Source: Pseudonocardia sp. CNS-139
Lineage (GTDB): Bacteria; Actinomycetota; Actinomycetes; Mycobacteriales; Pseudonocardiaceae
Assembly (NCBI GenBank): GCA_001942415.1
Contig: MKJX01000099.1
Coordinates: forward strand, 25,351 to 89,350
Length of the DNA: 64,000 nt
Reading direction: 5' to 3'
The position numbers and the translations under genes are program-made. The notes beneath the pieces were generated by a model, which saw only the letters and a program-made list of their open reading frames with translations, had not been told where the DNA came from and made no database searches. Numbering within the stretch: position 1 is the first letter of the stretch; each line of letters opens with the position of its first letter. Shown here piece by piece: positions 26,703 through 35,643 of the stretch.

Positions 26703-26930
26703 ATGGCTGTTTCCGTGAACCTGGACTCGCTGCTCGACAAGGCCTGGGAGAGCGAGTCGCTCGACAACATCCTCAAGGCACCGGTCGCTGCGCTGGCCGG
26801 CGTCAGCGACGGTGACGCCGAGCTGCTCAAGAAGGCGTTCAACATCACCACGGTCGAGGACCTCGGCAAGAACAAGTACTTCAAGGCGGCCCTCGCACTG
26901 GTCCAGCTGTCCGAGGCCGGCGCCAAGTAG
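26703..26930 (+). CDS. Small helical protein with helix-hairpin-helix-like centre
   Basis: 75 residues, intact. ATG 26703 follows GGAGG at ideal spacing. The centre, LAGVSDGDAELLKKAFNI followed by TTVEDLGKNKYFKAALAL, resembles the helix-hairpin-helix domains that follow a 'helix-GxS-x-helix' pattern. It contains no Cys or signal peptide. Function unknown; small proteins of this type recur in actinobacteria as single genes. Confidence 0.7.
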   Translation: MAVSVNLDSLLDKAWESESLDNILKAPVAALAGVSDGDAELLKKAFNITTVEDLGKNKYFKAALALVQLSEAGAK

Positions 26931-26933
26931 CGC

Positions 26934-27225
26934 CGATCTCCCCCGCGCCGCCGAGGATGCCGTCTACGCCGCGGCCTTCGCGTGTCTCGCCGATCCCGTC
27001 CGCGTCCAGCTCCTGTCCGTGCTCGCCGGCGGCAGGTTGACGCCGCCCGGCTGCCGGGGCACCGCTGGGTCGCGGAGGTCGCCGGGGCGGACGCCGGCTG
27101 GCTCTGGACGCTGTAGGCCGTGATCGTCGCGGGCCAACCGGGTTCCGGGTGCTGGGCGTGCGCGACCGGGTCGGGTGGCACCGCGGAGCCTGGCGCGACA
27201 CCGTCGTGACGGAGCGCCGCAGCCT
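26934..27225 (+). pseudogene. Remnant of an ArsR regulator and a GNAT acetyltransferase
   Basis: Three pieces remain. DLPRAAEDAVYAAAFACLAD followed by PVRVQLLSVLAGG is the opening of an ArsR winged helix. WVAEVAGADAGWLWTL matches the first strands of a phosphinothricin/arsinothricin-type GNAT. GFRVLGVRDRVGWHRGAWRD with TVVTERRS matches the end of that same enzyme type. The pieces lie in different frames with the middle of both genes missing, so the original ArsR-GNAT pair has lost several hundred bases. Fragment boundaries are approximate. Confidence 0.5.
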
Positions 27226-27263
27226 AGGATTCGCCATCCGTGGCAGCGGCCGCGGATCCGGGT

Positions 27264-27269
27264 GAGTAT
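27264..27269 (+). promoter_or_regulatory. Probable -10 element of a leaderless promoter
   Basis: GAGTAT ends 6 nt before ATG 27276 and no ribosome site is present between them. Confidence 0.4.
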
Positions 27270-27275
27270 CGGGGC

Positions 27276-28121
27276 ATGGACCGCGCCCAGCTCGCCGACT
27301 TCCTGCGCCGCAGGCGCGAGGGCCTGCGCCCGGAGGACGTCGGGCTGCCGGCCGGGCCGCGGCGGCGGACGCCGGGGCTGCGGCGCGAGGAGGTCGCTCA
27401 GCTCGCCGGGGTGTCGGCCGACTACTGCATGCGGCTGGAGCAGCGGCGCAGCTCGCAGCCGTCGCCGCAGGTCCTGGCCGCGCTGGCGCGGGCGCTGCGG
27501 CTCACCGACGACGAACGCGACCACCTGTTCGTGCTGGCCGGGCACCCCGCTCCGGTCGGACGGGCGGCGGGCGAGCACGTCCGCCCGGCGCTCCTGCACC
27601 TGCTCGACGCGCTGCCGCACACGCCCGCGCAGATCGTCAGCGACCTCGGCGACCTGCTCGCGCAGAACCGCATCGCGCGCTACCTCTTCGGCGAGTACTG
27701 CTCGGAGCGCGAGGAGTCGCGCAACATCCTCGTCCGCTGGTTCACCACGGTGCGCGCCGCGCACCCCGACGACGAGCACGAGCACCTGAGCCGCGTGCAC
27801 GTCGCCGACCTGCGGGCCGCCGTGGCCCGCAGGGGTTCCGACCCGGCGGCCGCCGCGCTCGTCCGCCGCCTGTGCGCTGCGAGCCCGGAGTTCACCCGAC
27901 TCTGGGACGAGCACGAGGTGGCTGTGCGCCGCCGCAGCCGGATGCGTGTGGTGCACCCGGCCGTCGGGCTGCTGGAGCTCGACGGCGAAACCCTCCTGAC
28001 GCCGGCCGCGGACCAGAAGCTGCTGGTCTTCGCGCCGCCGCCGGGCAGTTCCAGCGCCGACAAGCTCGCGCTGCTCGGTGTGGTCGGCGACCAGAGATTC
28101 GCCGCCGCCACCGGCGACTGA
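27276..28121 (+). CDS. XRE-family regulator with MmyB ligand-binding domain
   Basis: 281 residues, intact. The helix-turn-helix occupies residues 3-65 (LADFLRRRREGLRPEDVGLP, PGLRREEVAQLAGVSADYCM, RLEQ). The rest is an MmyB-like PAS fold: ALLHLLDALPHTPAQIVSDL, NRIARYLFGEY, NILVRWFTTVRAAHP and LLELDGETLLTP. MmyB domains are thought to bind fatty-acid-like ligands. It usually represses or activates an adjacent small-molecule gene, here the SnoaL-like protein 30 bp downstream. Confidence 0.88.
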   Translation: MDRAQLADFLRRRREGLRPEDVGLPAGPRRRTPGLRREEVAQLAGVSADYCMRLEQRRSSQPSPQVLAALARALRLTDDERDHLFVLAGHPAPVGRAAGEHVRPALLHLLDALPHTPAQIVSDLGDLLAQNRIARYLFGEYCSEREESRNILVRWFTTVRAAHPDDEHEHLSRVHVADLRAAVARRGSDPAAAALVRRLCAASPEFTRLWDEHEVAVRRRSRMRVVHPAVGLLELDGETLLTPAADQKLLVFAPPPGSSSADKLALLGVVGDQRFAAATGD

Positions 28122-28151
28122 CCCTGCACACCCCGATTCGAGGAGACACCT

Positions 28152-28481
28152 GTGTCCGCAGCACTGCCCGAGGCCGTGGAGGCCTATCTGCAGGCGAAGT
28201 TCGACGAGAACGCCGACGGGCTCGCCGCGCTCTTCGCCGAGGACGCCGTCGTGCACGACGAGAACCGCGACCACGCCGGGCGCGCCGCCATCCGGGACTG
28301 GGCGGCCGGCGTGTCGGCCGCCTACGACATCACCCGCACCGTGACCGGCACGACGGTGCACGGGCCTGCGGCCCTCGTCCGGGTGCGGGTGGCGGGCAAC
28401 TTCCCGGGCAGCCCGGTGGACCTGCACCACCACTTCACGGTTGCGGACGACCGGATCGCCGCCCTCACGATCTGCCCGTGA
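28152..28481 (+). CDS. SnoaL-like / NTF2-fold protein
   Basis: 109 residues, intact. GTG 28152 follows GAGGAG. It shows the SnoaL pattern: EAYLQAKFDENADGLAALFA, EDAVVHDENRDHAGRAAIRD and VDLHHHFTVADDRIAAL. The fold hosts small-molecule isomerases, hydratases and stress proteins. It is 30 bp after the MmyB-type regulator and probably under its control. Confidence 0.8.
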   Translation: MSAALPEAVEAYLQAKFDENADGLAALFAEDAVVHDENRDHAGRAAIRDWAAGVSAAYDITRTVTGTTVHGPAALVRVRVAGNFPGSPVDLHHHFTVADDRIAALTICP

Positions 28482-28672
28482 GTCACCCAGTGTGACAAAT
28501 CCGGTCATTCGCTGCCGGGCTTGTCACTTCGCGTAGCTTCATGCACGGCTCGCCGTCCGCCGCGGATTACCCGTTGGGGCGACAGCGGTGGATGAACCTG
28601 CGGGCGAACGGTTACGTTCCTGGTGATCGACGTCGACACGTAGCGAATTCCGTACCCCATTCAGGAGTCATC

Positions 28673-28943
28673 GTGTTGAGACGCGCAGGAATTGTCCTCG
28701 GGCGGCGACAGCGGGCCTGCTCGTGTTGAGCCCGCTCGCCTACGCCGCTGACCAGCAGCAAGAACCGCCCGGCAGCCTGATCGACCTCGACGACGTCAAT
28801 GTGCTGAGCAACCTCCCCGTCTGCCCGATCTGACGTTGCCGATCGCCGTCGGCAACGTGCTGGGCATTCTCGGAATCGGTGCCGCGAGCTCCACCGCGGC
28901 GGATGCGCCCGTCACCTGTGCGGCGGTCGACGCCGACCACTAG
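28673..28943 (+). CDS. Rodlin-like small secreted protein, two frame breaks
   Basis: About 90 residues from GTG 28673, which follows AGGAG. Corrected for one lost base near 28700 and one near 28830, it reads as a signal peptide (AGIVLGAATAGLLVLSPLAY then ADQQ), followed by a short mature chain with SLIDLDDVNVLSNLPVCPD, LTLPIAVGNVLGILGIGA and DAPVTCAAVDADH. Length, two cysteines, and alternating hydrophobic NVL/GVL stretches resemble rodlins and chaplins, the amyloid surface coats of sporulating actinobacteria. The 190 bp upstream contain no other gene. Confidence 0.55.
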
Positions 28944-28955
28944 CGGTTCACGGAC

Positions 28956-28991
28956 AACGGGTCGCGCGCCGAACTCGGCGGGCGACCCGTT
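28956..28991 (+). terminator. Hairpin terminator after the rodlin-like gene
   Basis: AACGGGTCGC (28956-28965) and GCGACCCGTT (28982-28991) pair perfectly, with further pairing inside the loop. It begins 13 bp after the stop. Confidence 0.7.
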
Positions 28992-29032
28992 CGTCTTCCG
29001 TCGACGGGCGGAACCCGCTTGCCCGTACTGGG

Positions 29033-29038
29033 TACACT
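29033..29038 (+). promoter_or_regulatory. -10 element of a leaderless promoter within a GTACACTGTAC palindrome
   Basis: TACACT ends 6 nt before ATG 29045; it is embedded in the 11-bp palindrome GTACACTGTAC (29032-29042), which could also be a repressor site. Confidence 0.5.
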
Positions 29039-29044
29039 GTACGC

Positions 29045-29845
29045 ATGATTCTGGTCACGGGGGCGACGGGGAACGTCGGCCGGCTGGTGGTGGACCACCT
29101 GCTGGCCGCTGGAGCGACGGACGTGCGGGCGCTGACCAACCATCCGGAACGGGCGAAGCTGCCGCCGGAGGTCGACGTCGTGCGCGGCTACCTGGGCGCG
29201 GTGGAGACGCTGCCGGCCGCGCTGGAGGGCGTCGAGCGGATGTACCTGGCGCCGCTGGAGACCACCGTGCGCGAGGTGACGGGGCTCGCGGCGAAGGCGG
29301 GCGTGCAGCACGTCGTGGACCTCGCCGGGCCGAAGGACTCCTGGTGGGGGCCGATCGAGGTGGCGGTCGAGGAGTCCGGCGTCGCGTGGACGCACCTGGA
29401 GGCCGGCGAGTTCATGGACAACACGCTGTCCTGGGCCGACCAGATCCGGACGACCGGGCAGGTGCGCGACGCGTACCCGGGTTCGGCCAACGCGATGATC
29501 GCGCTCGACGACATCGCCGCCGCGGCGGCCGTCTGCCTGACGCAGGACGGGCACACCGGCCGGGCCTACGAGCTGACCGGCCCCGAGTCGCTGACGCGGG
29601 CCGAGAAGGTGCGGCTCATCGGGGAGGCGCTCGGGCGCGAGGTGCCGTACGTGGAGCTGAGCCACGCGGAGGCGGTTGAGGAGCTGCGGCCCTCGATGGG
29701 GGAGTACGCCCAGTGGTACGTCGACGGGATGGCCGACCTGGTCGCGCACCCCCAGCGGGCGCTGCCGACGTTCAGGGAGCTGACCGGGCGGCCGGGCACG
29801 ACGTTCGCGGAGTGGGCGCGGCGCAACGTGGAGCTGTTCCGCTAA
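29045..29845 (+). CDS. NmrA-like NAD(P)-binding protein
   Basis: 266 residues, intact. It starts MILVTGATGNVGRLVVDHLL, with the GxxGxxG dinucleotide loop. DLAGPKDSWWGPIEVAVEES, WTHLEAGEFMDN and YELTGPESLTRAEKVRLIGE match the atypical SDR subgroup of NmrA and NAD(P)H:quinone oxidoreductase-like proteins. Many act as redox sensors or reductases; the substrate is unknown. Its stop overlaps the convergent monooxygenase stop by 4 bp. Confidence 0.85.
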   Translation: MILVTGATGNVGRLVVDHLLAAGATDVRALTNHPERAKLPPEVDVVRGYLGAVETLPAALEGVERMYLAPLETTVREVTGLAAKAGVQHVVDLAGPKDSWWGPIEVAVEESGVAWTHLEAGEFMDNTLSWADQIRTTGQVRDAYPGSANAMIALDDIAAAAAVCLTQDGHTGRAYELTGPESLTRAEKVRLIGEALGREVPYVELSHAEAVEELRPSMGEYAQWYVDGMADLVAHPQRALPTFRELTGRPGTTFAEWARRNVELFR

Positions 29846-30881
29846 CGCCGGGCGTGGGCGCGCAGCCGGCGGGCGACGTGCCGCGCGTCCCGGCCGACGC
29901 CGTGCATCGTGGCCGAGAGGATCGTGCGCTGGAAGTCGAGCCCGACGAACGCGAGGCCGGGGTGGGTGCGGGACAGCCCGGACCGCTGCACCGGGCGGCC
30001 GCCGGGCCCGAGCGCGCCCAGCGGGCGCAGGTGGTCCAGGTCCGGGTGGTAGCCGGTGGCGAGCACGACCGCGTCGACGTGCTCGGTGCGGCCGTCCGGC
30101 CAGCGCAGGTCCGTGCCGTCGGCGCCGACGAACATCGGGCGCGCGTCGGGACGGCCGGCGGCGAGCGCGGCCCGGTAGCCGCCGACGTCGAGCGCGGGCA
30201 CCCCGCTGGGACGGATCAGCGGCCCGACGGGCAGCCGGCCGGCGAGCGCGGCGACCGTCCAGAACCGCGAGTCGCCGGGCACCGGGCCGTCCGTGACGAA
30301 CCGGACGGGACCGCGGGTGGCCAGCGAGACGCGGGCGTGCCCGGCCAGCTCGACGGCGATCTGCACGGCGGAGTTGCCGCGGCCGACCACGACCACCCGC
30401 TGCCCGGCGAACGCGGCGGGGCTGCGGTAGTCGGCCGAGTGCAGGACGCGGCCGCGGTAGCCGCGGAGCGCGGGCAGCTCGGGTGTGCGCGGGCGGCCGA
30501 AGGCGCCCGTCGCGGAGACGACCATGGGCGCGGTCAGCTCGGCGCCGTCGGCGGTGCGGACGCGGAAGCCGGCCGGGTCGCGCACGACGGCCGTGACGCG
30601 CCGGCCGGTGTGGACGGGGCAGTCCAGCCGGGCGGCGCTCGTGCGCAGGTAGGCGGCGGCCTCGTCGCGGGTGGGGTAGCGGTGCGGTCGCCGGGGAACG
30701 GCAGCCCGGGCAGCGCGTTGAAGTGCGCCGGGGTGAACAGGACGAGGCTGTCGTAGTACCGCGGCCACGAGCCCGTCGGATGGTCGCCGGCCTCCAGGAC
30801 GCGCGGCCGGAGCCCGGCCCGCAGGAGGGCTCCGGCGGCCGCGATGCCCGCCTGCCCGGCGCCGATCACGATCACCTGCAC
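29842..30881 (-). CDS. Flavin-containing monooxygenase-like oxidoreductase, one frame break
   Basis: About 347 residues from GTG 30881. FAD loop VIVIGAGQAGIAAAG (GxGxxG) at the N-terminus, a second dinucleotide loop VVVVGRGNSAVQIAVELAG for NADPH in the middle, and the LATGYHPDL (ATGY) motif. FTPAHFNALPGLPFPGD is typical of the actinobacterial branch. These enzymes oxygenate heteroatoms or ketones. One base is missing near 30683. It runs convergent with the NmrA-like gene. Confidence 0.82.
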
Positions 30882-30927
30882 GCCCGCATTGTGGGCAGCG
30901 CGGGAGCTTCCGGACAATCCGATTGGG

Positions 30928-31748
30928 CTACCGCACGTCGGGCGGTGTGAACGGCTCGGTGCCGAGCACGAGCGAGACCGTGCCGATGCCGCCGTAGCGG
31001 TTCGCGTAGGTGAGCGCGTGCGCGAGGTCGGTGACGCCGTTGGTGCGGCTTCCGTCCAGGAAGAGCGTGCTGAGCACGCCGAACGCGCGGCCGTCCGCGT
31101 CGAGGTAGCCGCTGCCGGAGTCGCCGGGACGGCCGGGCGGGGAGGTGTCGACGCGGTGGGTCAGCCGCCGGGGCCCGAGCCGAGGCTGCGCCCCTCCTTG
31201 ACCGCGCGCCGGTGCTGCGGCTGGTAGCTGTAGACGGGCTCGCCGGACACGGTGCCGTCCGTGTCGAGGTCGGTGGGCCCGCCCAGCCGCGGGACGGTCG
31301 GGTCCACCCGCTCGACGTCCCGCGCGGCCAGCTCGACCAGCGCGAAGTCGTTGAGCGTGCAGAGGGTCTGGTCGGTCTCGCCGCGCACCTGCATCGTGCC
31401 CCACGAGGTGTACGCCAGCGTGCCGGTCGTGCGCTCGCCGTCGGCCGTCTCGACGACCACCGGGGTGCCGAGCGGGAGCGTGCGCTCGGCGCAGCCGCTC
31501 AGCCCGGTGGCCTCGCCGCCGGCCGCGCAGTGTGCCGCGTAGCCCAGGTAGGTGGCCTCCGTCCCGGCGAAGACGAACGCGGCCGTGCACGCGCTGGTGG
31601 CGTCCGTCTCGACGGGGCTGAGCATCAGCACCCCGGGTGTGATGTCGGCGTCGCGCGGTGCGGCGGACGCGGTGACCGGTACGACGAGGCCGAACGCTGC
31701 GGTGGCCACGGCGGTGGCGACGAACAGCGCGCTGCGGCGACGATCCAC
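30928..31748 (-). CDS. Secreted trypsin-like serine protease, one frame break
   Basis: About 274 residues from GTG 31748. The signal peptide is ALFVATAVATAAFGLVVPVT, ending ASA before the mature chain. The catalytic triad can be placed: YAAHCAAGG (His), TLNDFALVEL (Asp) and RPGDSGSGYL (Ser). Two cysteine pairs around His fit extracellular S1 proteases. One base is missing near 31168, just before the Ser segment. Substrate unknown. Confidence 0.78.
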
Positions 31749-31955
31749 ATCAACTCCCCGGCGCGGATGATCGCCCTACCGTAAGCGGAGCGCAGCCCGG
31801 TTGGGTCCGAACGTAACTCGACGGAGTGACGTCCGAGCGCCGACCGATCGGCGAACGGACACCGGCGTCAGGGCGTCCGTACGCGTCTGCGAGGCTGGCC
31901 CGGCTCCCCGCACCGGTCCCGGCTGGCGCGCCGTCGCGACCTGAGAGGGACCGGT

Positions 31956-32584
31956 GTGGACCTGTTCGCCGTGTGCGACGCCCTGCTGCGCAGCCCGTGG
32001 CTGCTGCCGCTGCTGGTCGTCATGATCGCGGTGGACGCGCCGTTCCCGATGTTCCCGAGCGAGACGCTGCTGATGTCGGCGTCGGCGATGGCGTTCGGCA
32101 GCCACGACGTGACGCTGGTCGCGGGACTGTTCGTGGCCTCGGTCGTCGGTTCGGTGCTCGGCGACACCGCGGTGTTCTGGCTCGGCCGCTGCTCGCACCG
32201 CGTGCTGCGCCGCGCGTCGACGTGGAGTGCGGGATCGCCGGCTGGGTGCGGGCCCGGATGCTGGCCCGGCCGGGGGTCGCGCTGGTCGGGGCGCGGTTCG
32301 TGCCCGGCGGGCGGCTGGTGAGCACGGCCGCGGCCGGGCGGTTCGGGCTGCCGCTGCGCCGCTTCCTGCCGTGGACGGTGGCGAGCTCCGCGGCGTGGGC
32401 GGTCTACATGCTGCTGATCGGGCTGGCGCTGGGCCCGATCACGGGCGGGAACCCGCTGCTGAGCCTGCTCGCCGGGGCCGTGATGGCGGTGCTGACCGCG
32501 GTCGGGTTCGCCGTCGCGGGCCGGGTGCGCCGGATGCGCGCGACGCCTGACCGGCCGGTCAGGACGCTCGTCACCACCGGTTGA
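31956..32584 (+). CDS. DedA-family membrane protein (first copy), one frame break
   Basis: About 209 residues from GTG 31956. It has the SNARE-associated/DedA fold: PFPMFPSETLLMSASAMAFG, SVLGDTAVFWLGR, RFVPGGRLVSTAAAGRFGL and SSAAWAVYMLLIGLALG, with the conserved G-x-R-F-x-P-G-x-R segment. DedA proteins are half-transporters or flippases for undecaprenyl phosphate or phospholipids. One base is missing near 32215. A close paralogue is at 40532. Confidence 0.82.
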
Positions 32585-32591
32585 CCGGTCC

Positions 32592-32597
32592 CATACT
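32592..32597 (+). promoter_or_regulatory. Probable -10 element, leaderless
   Basis: CATACT ends 6 nt before GTG 32604. TTGACC lies at 32581, too close to be its -35. Confidence 0.4.
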
Positions 32598-32603
32598 TCC
32601 GGC

Positions 32604-32855
32604 GTGAACCAGCGCTGGGTGGGCGACGTCGGGGTCGACAACGCCAGGTGGCTCGCCACCGAGAGCCGGACCGCCGGGCTCGCGGCCGAGTACCGGCCGC
32701 GGGACGTCGGCGAGGGCCGGATCGAGTACAACGCGCTCGCCCTCGGGGCCGCGCGCGAGCTCGGTGAGGAGGAGGACGGCTACATCACCGACGACGGCGA
32801 GGGGCTGCGCGTCTGGATCGGCGACGACGCGTTCGAGCTGGTCGGCGACGACTGA
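32604..32855 (+). CDS. Hypothetical protein, 83 residues
   Basis: Intact, probably leaderless from GTG 32604. No family recognised. It is acidic, with tryptophan near the start (NQRWVGDVGVDNARWLATES) and an acidic end (GEEEDGYITDDGEGLRVWIG). No signal peptide or membrane helix. Confidence 0.6.
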   Translation: MNQRWVGDVGVDNARWLATESRTAGLAAEYRPRDVGEGRIEYNALALGAARELGEEEDGYITDDGEGLRVWIGDDAFELVGDD

Positions 32856-32872
32856 GAGCGCAAGAACAAAAC

Positions 32873-32939
32873 GAGAGCACTGCTCTTGACGGGTTCGACC
32901 CGCGGTGGTTCACTGATCCTCAGTGAGAGCACTGCTCTC
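32873..32939 (+). promoter_or_regulatory. Promoter flanked by two 15-bp operator palindromes
   Basis: GAGAGCACTGCTCTT (32873-32887) and the perfect palindrome GAGAGCACTGCTCTC (32925-32939) flank a sigma70-like promoter: TTGACG (32886-32891), a 17-nt spacer and TTCACT (32909-32914). The first site overlaps the -35; the second lies just past the expected start point. The layout is that of a tightly repressed TetR-controlled gene; no TetR gene is adjacent. Confidence 0.75.
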
Positions 32940-32963
32940 GAATAGCACCCGAGGAGAACCACG

Positions 32964-33408
32964 ATGAGCAACACCGAGCGCTACGTCCGCGTCGGCCGGG
33001 CCACCGACGTCTTCACGCCGTGGTCGGGTGGCTGACCCGCCTCGGCGTGAGCGTGTGGGGCTCGCGGGTGCTGGCCGTGCGCGGGCGCAAGAGCGGCGAG
33101 TGGCGCACCACGCCCGTCAACCTGCTGACCCACGACGGCAGCGCTACCTCGTCGCCCCGCGCGGGCACACGCAGTGGGTGCGCAACCTGCGCGCCGCGGG
33201 CGGGACGGGCGAGCTGCGCGTCGGGCGGCGGGTCGAGGCGTTCACCGCCGACGAGCTGGCCGACGACGAGAAGCCGTCCGTGCTGCGGGCGTACCTGCGG
33301 CGGTGGAAGTTCGAGGTGGGCGTGTTCTTCGACGGGGTGGACGCCTCGGCGACCGACGCCACGCTGCGCCGGATCGCCCCGGGCTACCCGGTCTTCCGGC
33401 TCCGCTGA
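32964..33408 (+). CDS. Ddn-family F420-dependent nitroreductase-like protein, two frame breaks
   Basis: About 148 residues from ATG 32964, which follows GAGGAG. After frame changes near 33015 and 33144 it reads VVGWLTRLGVSVWGSRVLAV, RGRKSGEWRTTPVNLLTHDG (the F420-binding RGRxSGxxRxxPV motif) and YLVAPRGHTQWVRNLRAAGG. The family reduces quinones or nitro compounds with F420H2. The promoter with paired operators upstream suggests induction by a toxic substrate. Confidence 0.8.
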
Positions 33409-33653
33409 GCTGCGGCTGAGCCGGAGAAGGCGGATCAACCGGTGCCGGCGGAGGCTCCCCTTTCCGCCGGCCCCGGTCAGTTCGCTCAACGGCCGACCCG
33501 GCGGCGAGGTTCGGTATGTCAGCACGCTCCGTCGAGCGGGTGAGTGCGAGCGGTGATCGGCGGGGGTCGTGGCGGCGGCCGGTGGGACGGCCCGGGAGGA
33601 CCGGTCGGCGCAGGCCGGTCACGTTCCGTCGAGGTGTCGGCGCCCGTCGGCGA

Positions 33654-33710
33654 GTTGCAGCAAAGCCACCCCCACGCCGTCTCGCTGCATGAGGGTGGCT
33701 TTGCTGCAAC
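33654..33710. repeat. Long intergenic palindrome, 18-bp perfect arms
   Basis: Arms 33654-33671 and 33693-33710 (GTTGCAGCAAAGCCACCC and its exact inverse) flank 21 nt. It lies in the 318-bp gap 33409-33726 between the convergent Ddn-like and PucR genes; nothing else was seen there. GCTGCA recurs at 33684 and 33704, 20 nt apart, as in the four-word elements, but the matching left words are not both present. Confidence 0.7.
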
Positions 33711-33726
33711 GGGGGGCGGGCGGGAG

Positions 33727-35593
33727 TCAGCCGCCGCGGAGGGCGCGAAGGTGCAGGGCCAGCTGGAGCTCCAGGGCCCGGGCGGGCTCGTGCCAGTCGG
33801 GGCCGAGCAGCGCCGCCACCCGTTCCAGGCGCTGCGCCACCGTGTTGACGTGCACGTGCAGCGCGGCGGCCGCCCGGCTCGGGCTCCCGCCGGCCGTGAA
33901 GTACGCGGCGAGCGTGCCGAGCAGGTCGGTGCCGCGGCGGGCGTCGTAGGCGGTGACGGGCCCGGAGCACGCGCTCCAGGTACCCGTCGACGTCGGCCGG
34001 CCCGCCCGACACGAGCCCGGCGAACCCGAGGTCGCGGGCGCGCCCGCGGTCATGCCCAGCGCGGCGAGCGCGTCGGCGGTCCGGACGGCCTCGGCGTGTG
34101 CCGCCTGCAGCCCCGCGGCCGGGACGACCGGGCCCGCCGCGCCGACCGTCACCCCGTCGCCCAGCCGGCGGGCCAGTTCCGCGGCGACTGCGGACGCGTC
34201 CCGCCCGGGCACGACCGCGACGACCGCGCCCGTCGCGCCGGCGAGCCCGCGGCCGAGCCCGGCGGACGACCGCGCCCGTCGCTCGCCGGCGAGCCCGCGG
34301 CCGAGCCCGGCGGTGGCCGCCAGGTGCGTCCCGCGCCGCACGCCCCGGCAGACGGCGACGACGTGCGGCGTCTGCAGCCGCAGGCCCAAGAGCCGCCCGC
34401 GTTCGACGAGCGTGGAGTCGGTGGGCCCGGCCGGGCGGGCGAGCAGGTCGGCGAGCAGGTCGGTGCGCACCCGCTGGTCGGCCTCGGCCGCGCGCAGCCG
34501 GAAGAGCAGCACGAGCGCCGTCACCATGGCGGCCCGCTCGACCGTGCGGCCCTGCCCGGAGTCGAGCGCCGGGCGCCCGCCGAGCACGAGCGTGCCGAGC
34601 CGCTGCCCGGCCGCGCTCACGGCGACGGCCCACGTGCCGTCCGCCTCCGCGAGCCGTCCGGACGCGGCCGAGCGCCGTACGGCGTCGGAGCCGGCGAGCG
34701 GGTCGCGGTCCGGGCCCGGGTCGGGCGCGGCGCCGTACGTGGCGGTCCGGTGGCCGTCGACGTCGAGCACGGCCACCCAGCAGCCGAGCAGCTCGCCGAG
34801 CGCGGCCGCGATGTCGTCCACCCCGCCGCCGGAGAGCACGACGCCGGCGAACCGGTCGTGGGCCGCGGCGGCCTGCTCGATCCCGGCGTGCGCGGCCGAG
34901 AGCGCGGCGAGGGCCCCGGCCGTCTCGGCCGCGCGGCGGGCCTGCACGAGCGAGACGGCGGCCAGCGCGGCCAGCGAGCCGAGCAGCGCCACCTCGTCCC
35001 GCCCGAACGGGCGGTAGGTGCGGTTGCCGCGAACAGCACGCCGACGAACTCGCCGTCGACGAGCAGCGGCACCCCGCAGATCGCGACCAGCCCCTCCTCC
35101 TCGACGGCCGCGTCGATCTCGGGGGTGTGGTCGTAGCGGCCGTCGCTCGGGTAGTCCGGCGTCCAGTACGGGCGACGGGTCTGCGCGACGAGCCCGCCGA
35201 GCCCGGCGCCCTGCGCCAGCCGCAGCGCCTGGAACCGCGCCGACACCGACCCGGCCGTCGCGCGCATGTACGTGTCGCCGCGCTCGGCGTCGGCCAGCGT
35301 GAGGTAGGAGCAGTCGGCGCCGAGCAGACTGCGGGTGCGGCGGACGATCGCGTCGAGCACCCCGCCGGGCTCGGGCCGCGAGGCGAGGTCGCGGGCGATG
35401 TCGACCAGGGCCGACAGCTCGGACTCGCGGCGGCGGTGCGCGTCGATCCCGGACCGCACGCGCAGCGCGAGCTCGCGGGCGACCGCCCCCGTCTCGGGGT
35501 CGGCCGCCGCGAGCGCCCGCGCCTGCTCCTCGATCCTCTCCGCGGGGGCGTCCTGCGCGAGCAGCGCAGCAGCTCCAACGCGGTGCGGGACAC
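33727..35593 (-). CDS. PucR/CdaR-type regulator with GAF domain, several frame breaks
   Basis: About 623 residues from about GTG 35593. The N-terminal GAF-like sensor (SELSALVDIARDLASRPEPG, VPLLVDGEFVGVLFA, YRPFGRDEVALLGSLAALAA) precedes a GGDEF-like middle and a C-terminal helix-turn-helix (TLAAYFTAGGSPSRAAAALH, VHVNTVAQRLERVAAL) of the PucR type. Frame changes fall near 35565, 35030, 34040 and 33970; the last equals one gained or two lost bases. It is co-directional with the MHS permease and 3-hydroxybutyrate dehydrogenase and probably activates them. Confidence 0.75.
34222..34313. repeat. 48-bp tandem duplication inside the PucR gene
   Basis: The segments 34222-34265 and 34268-34313 are the same apart from two bases. 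The period is 48 bp, so it adds 16 residues in frame and repeats the peptide AGLGRGLAG. Either a recent slip duplication or an assembly artefact. Confidence 0.6.
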
Positions 35594-35643
35594 GGCGGCG
35601 ATGATGCCACCGCCGGCCCCGGCCACCTGCTCGTTCCGGTCGG

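Noticed and set aside
17000..28000. Genomic island or mobile element carrying the truncated genes
   Set aside because: No transposase, integrase, flanking repeat or clear composition change was found; the two tRNA genes show no duplicated 3' ends as att sites.
28541..28729. 62-codon open frame before the rodlin-like gene
   Set aside because: No ribosome site, low-quality protein composition, and its end overlaps the better-supported secreted peptide.
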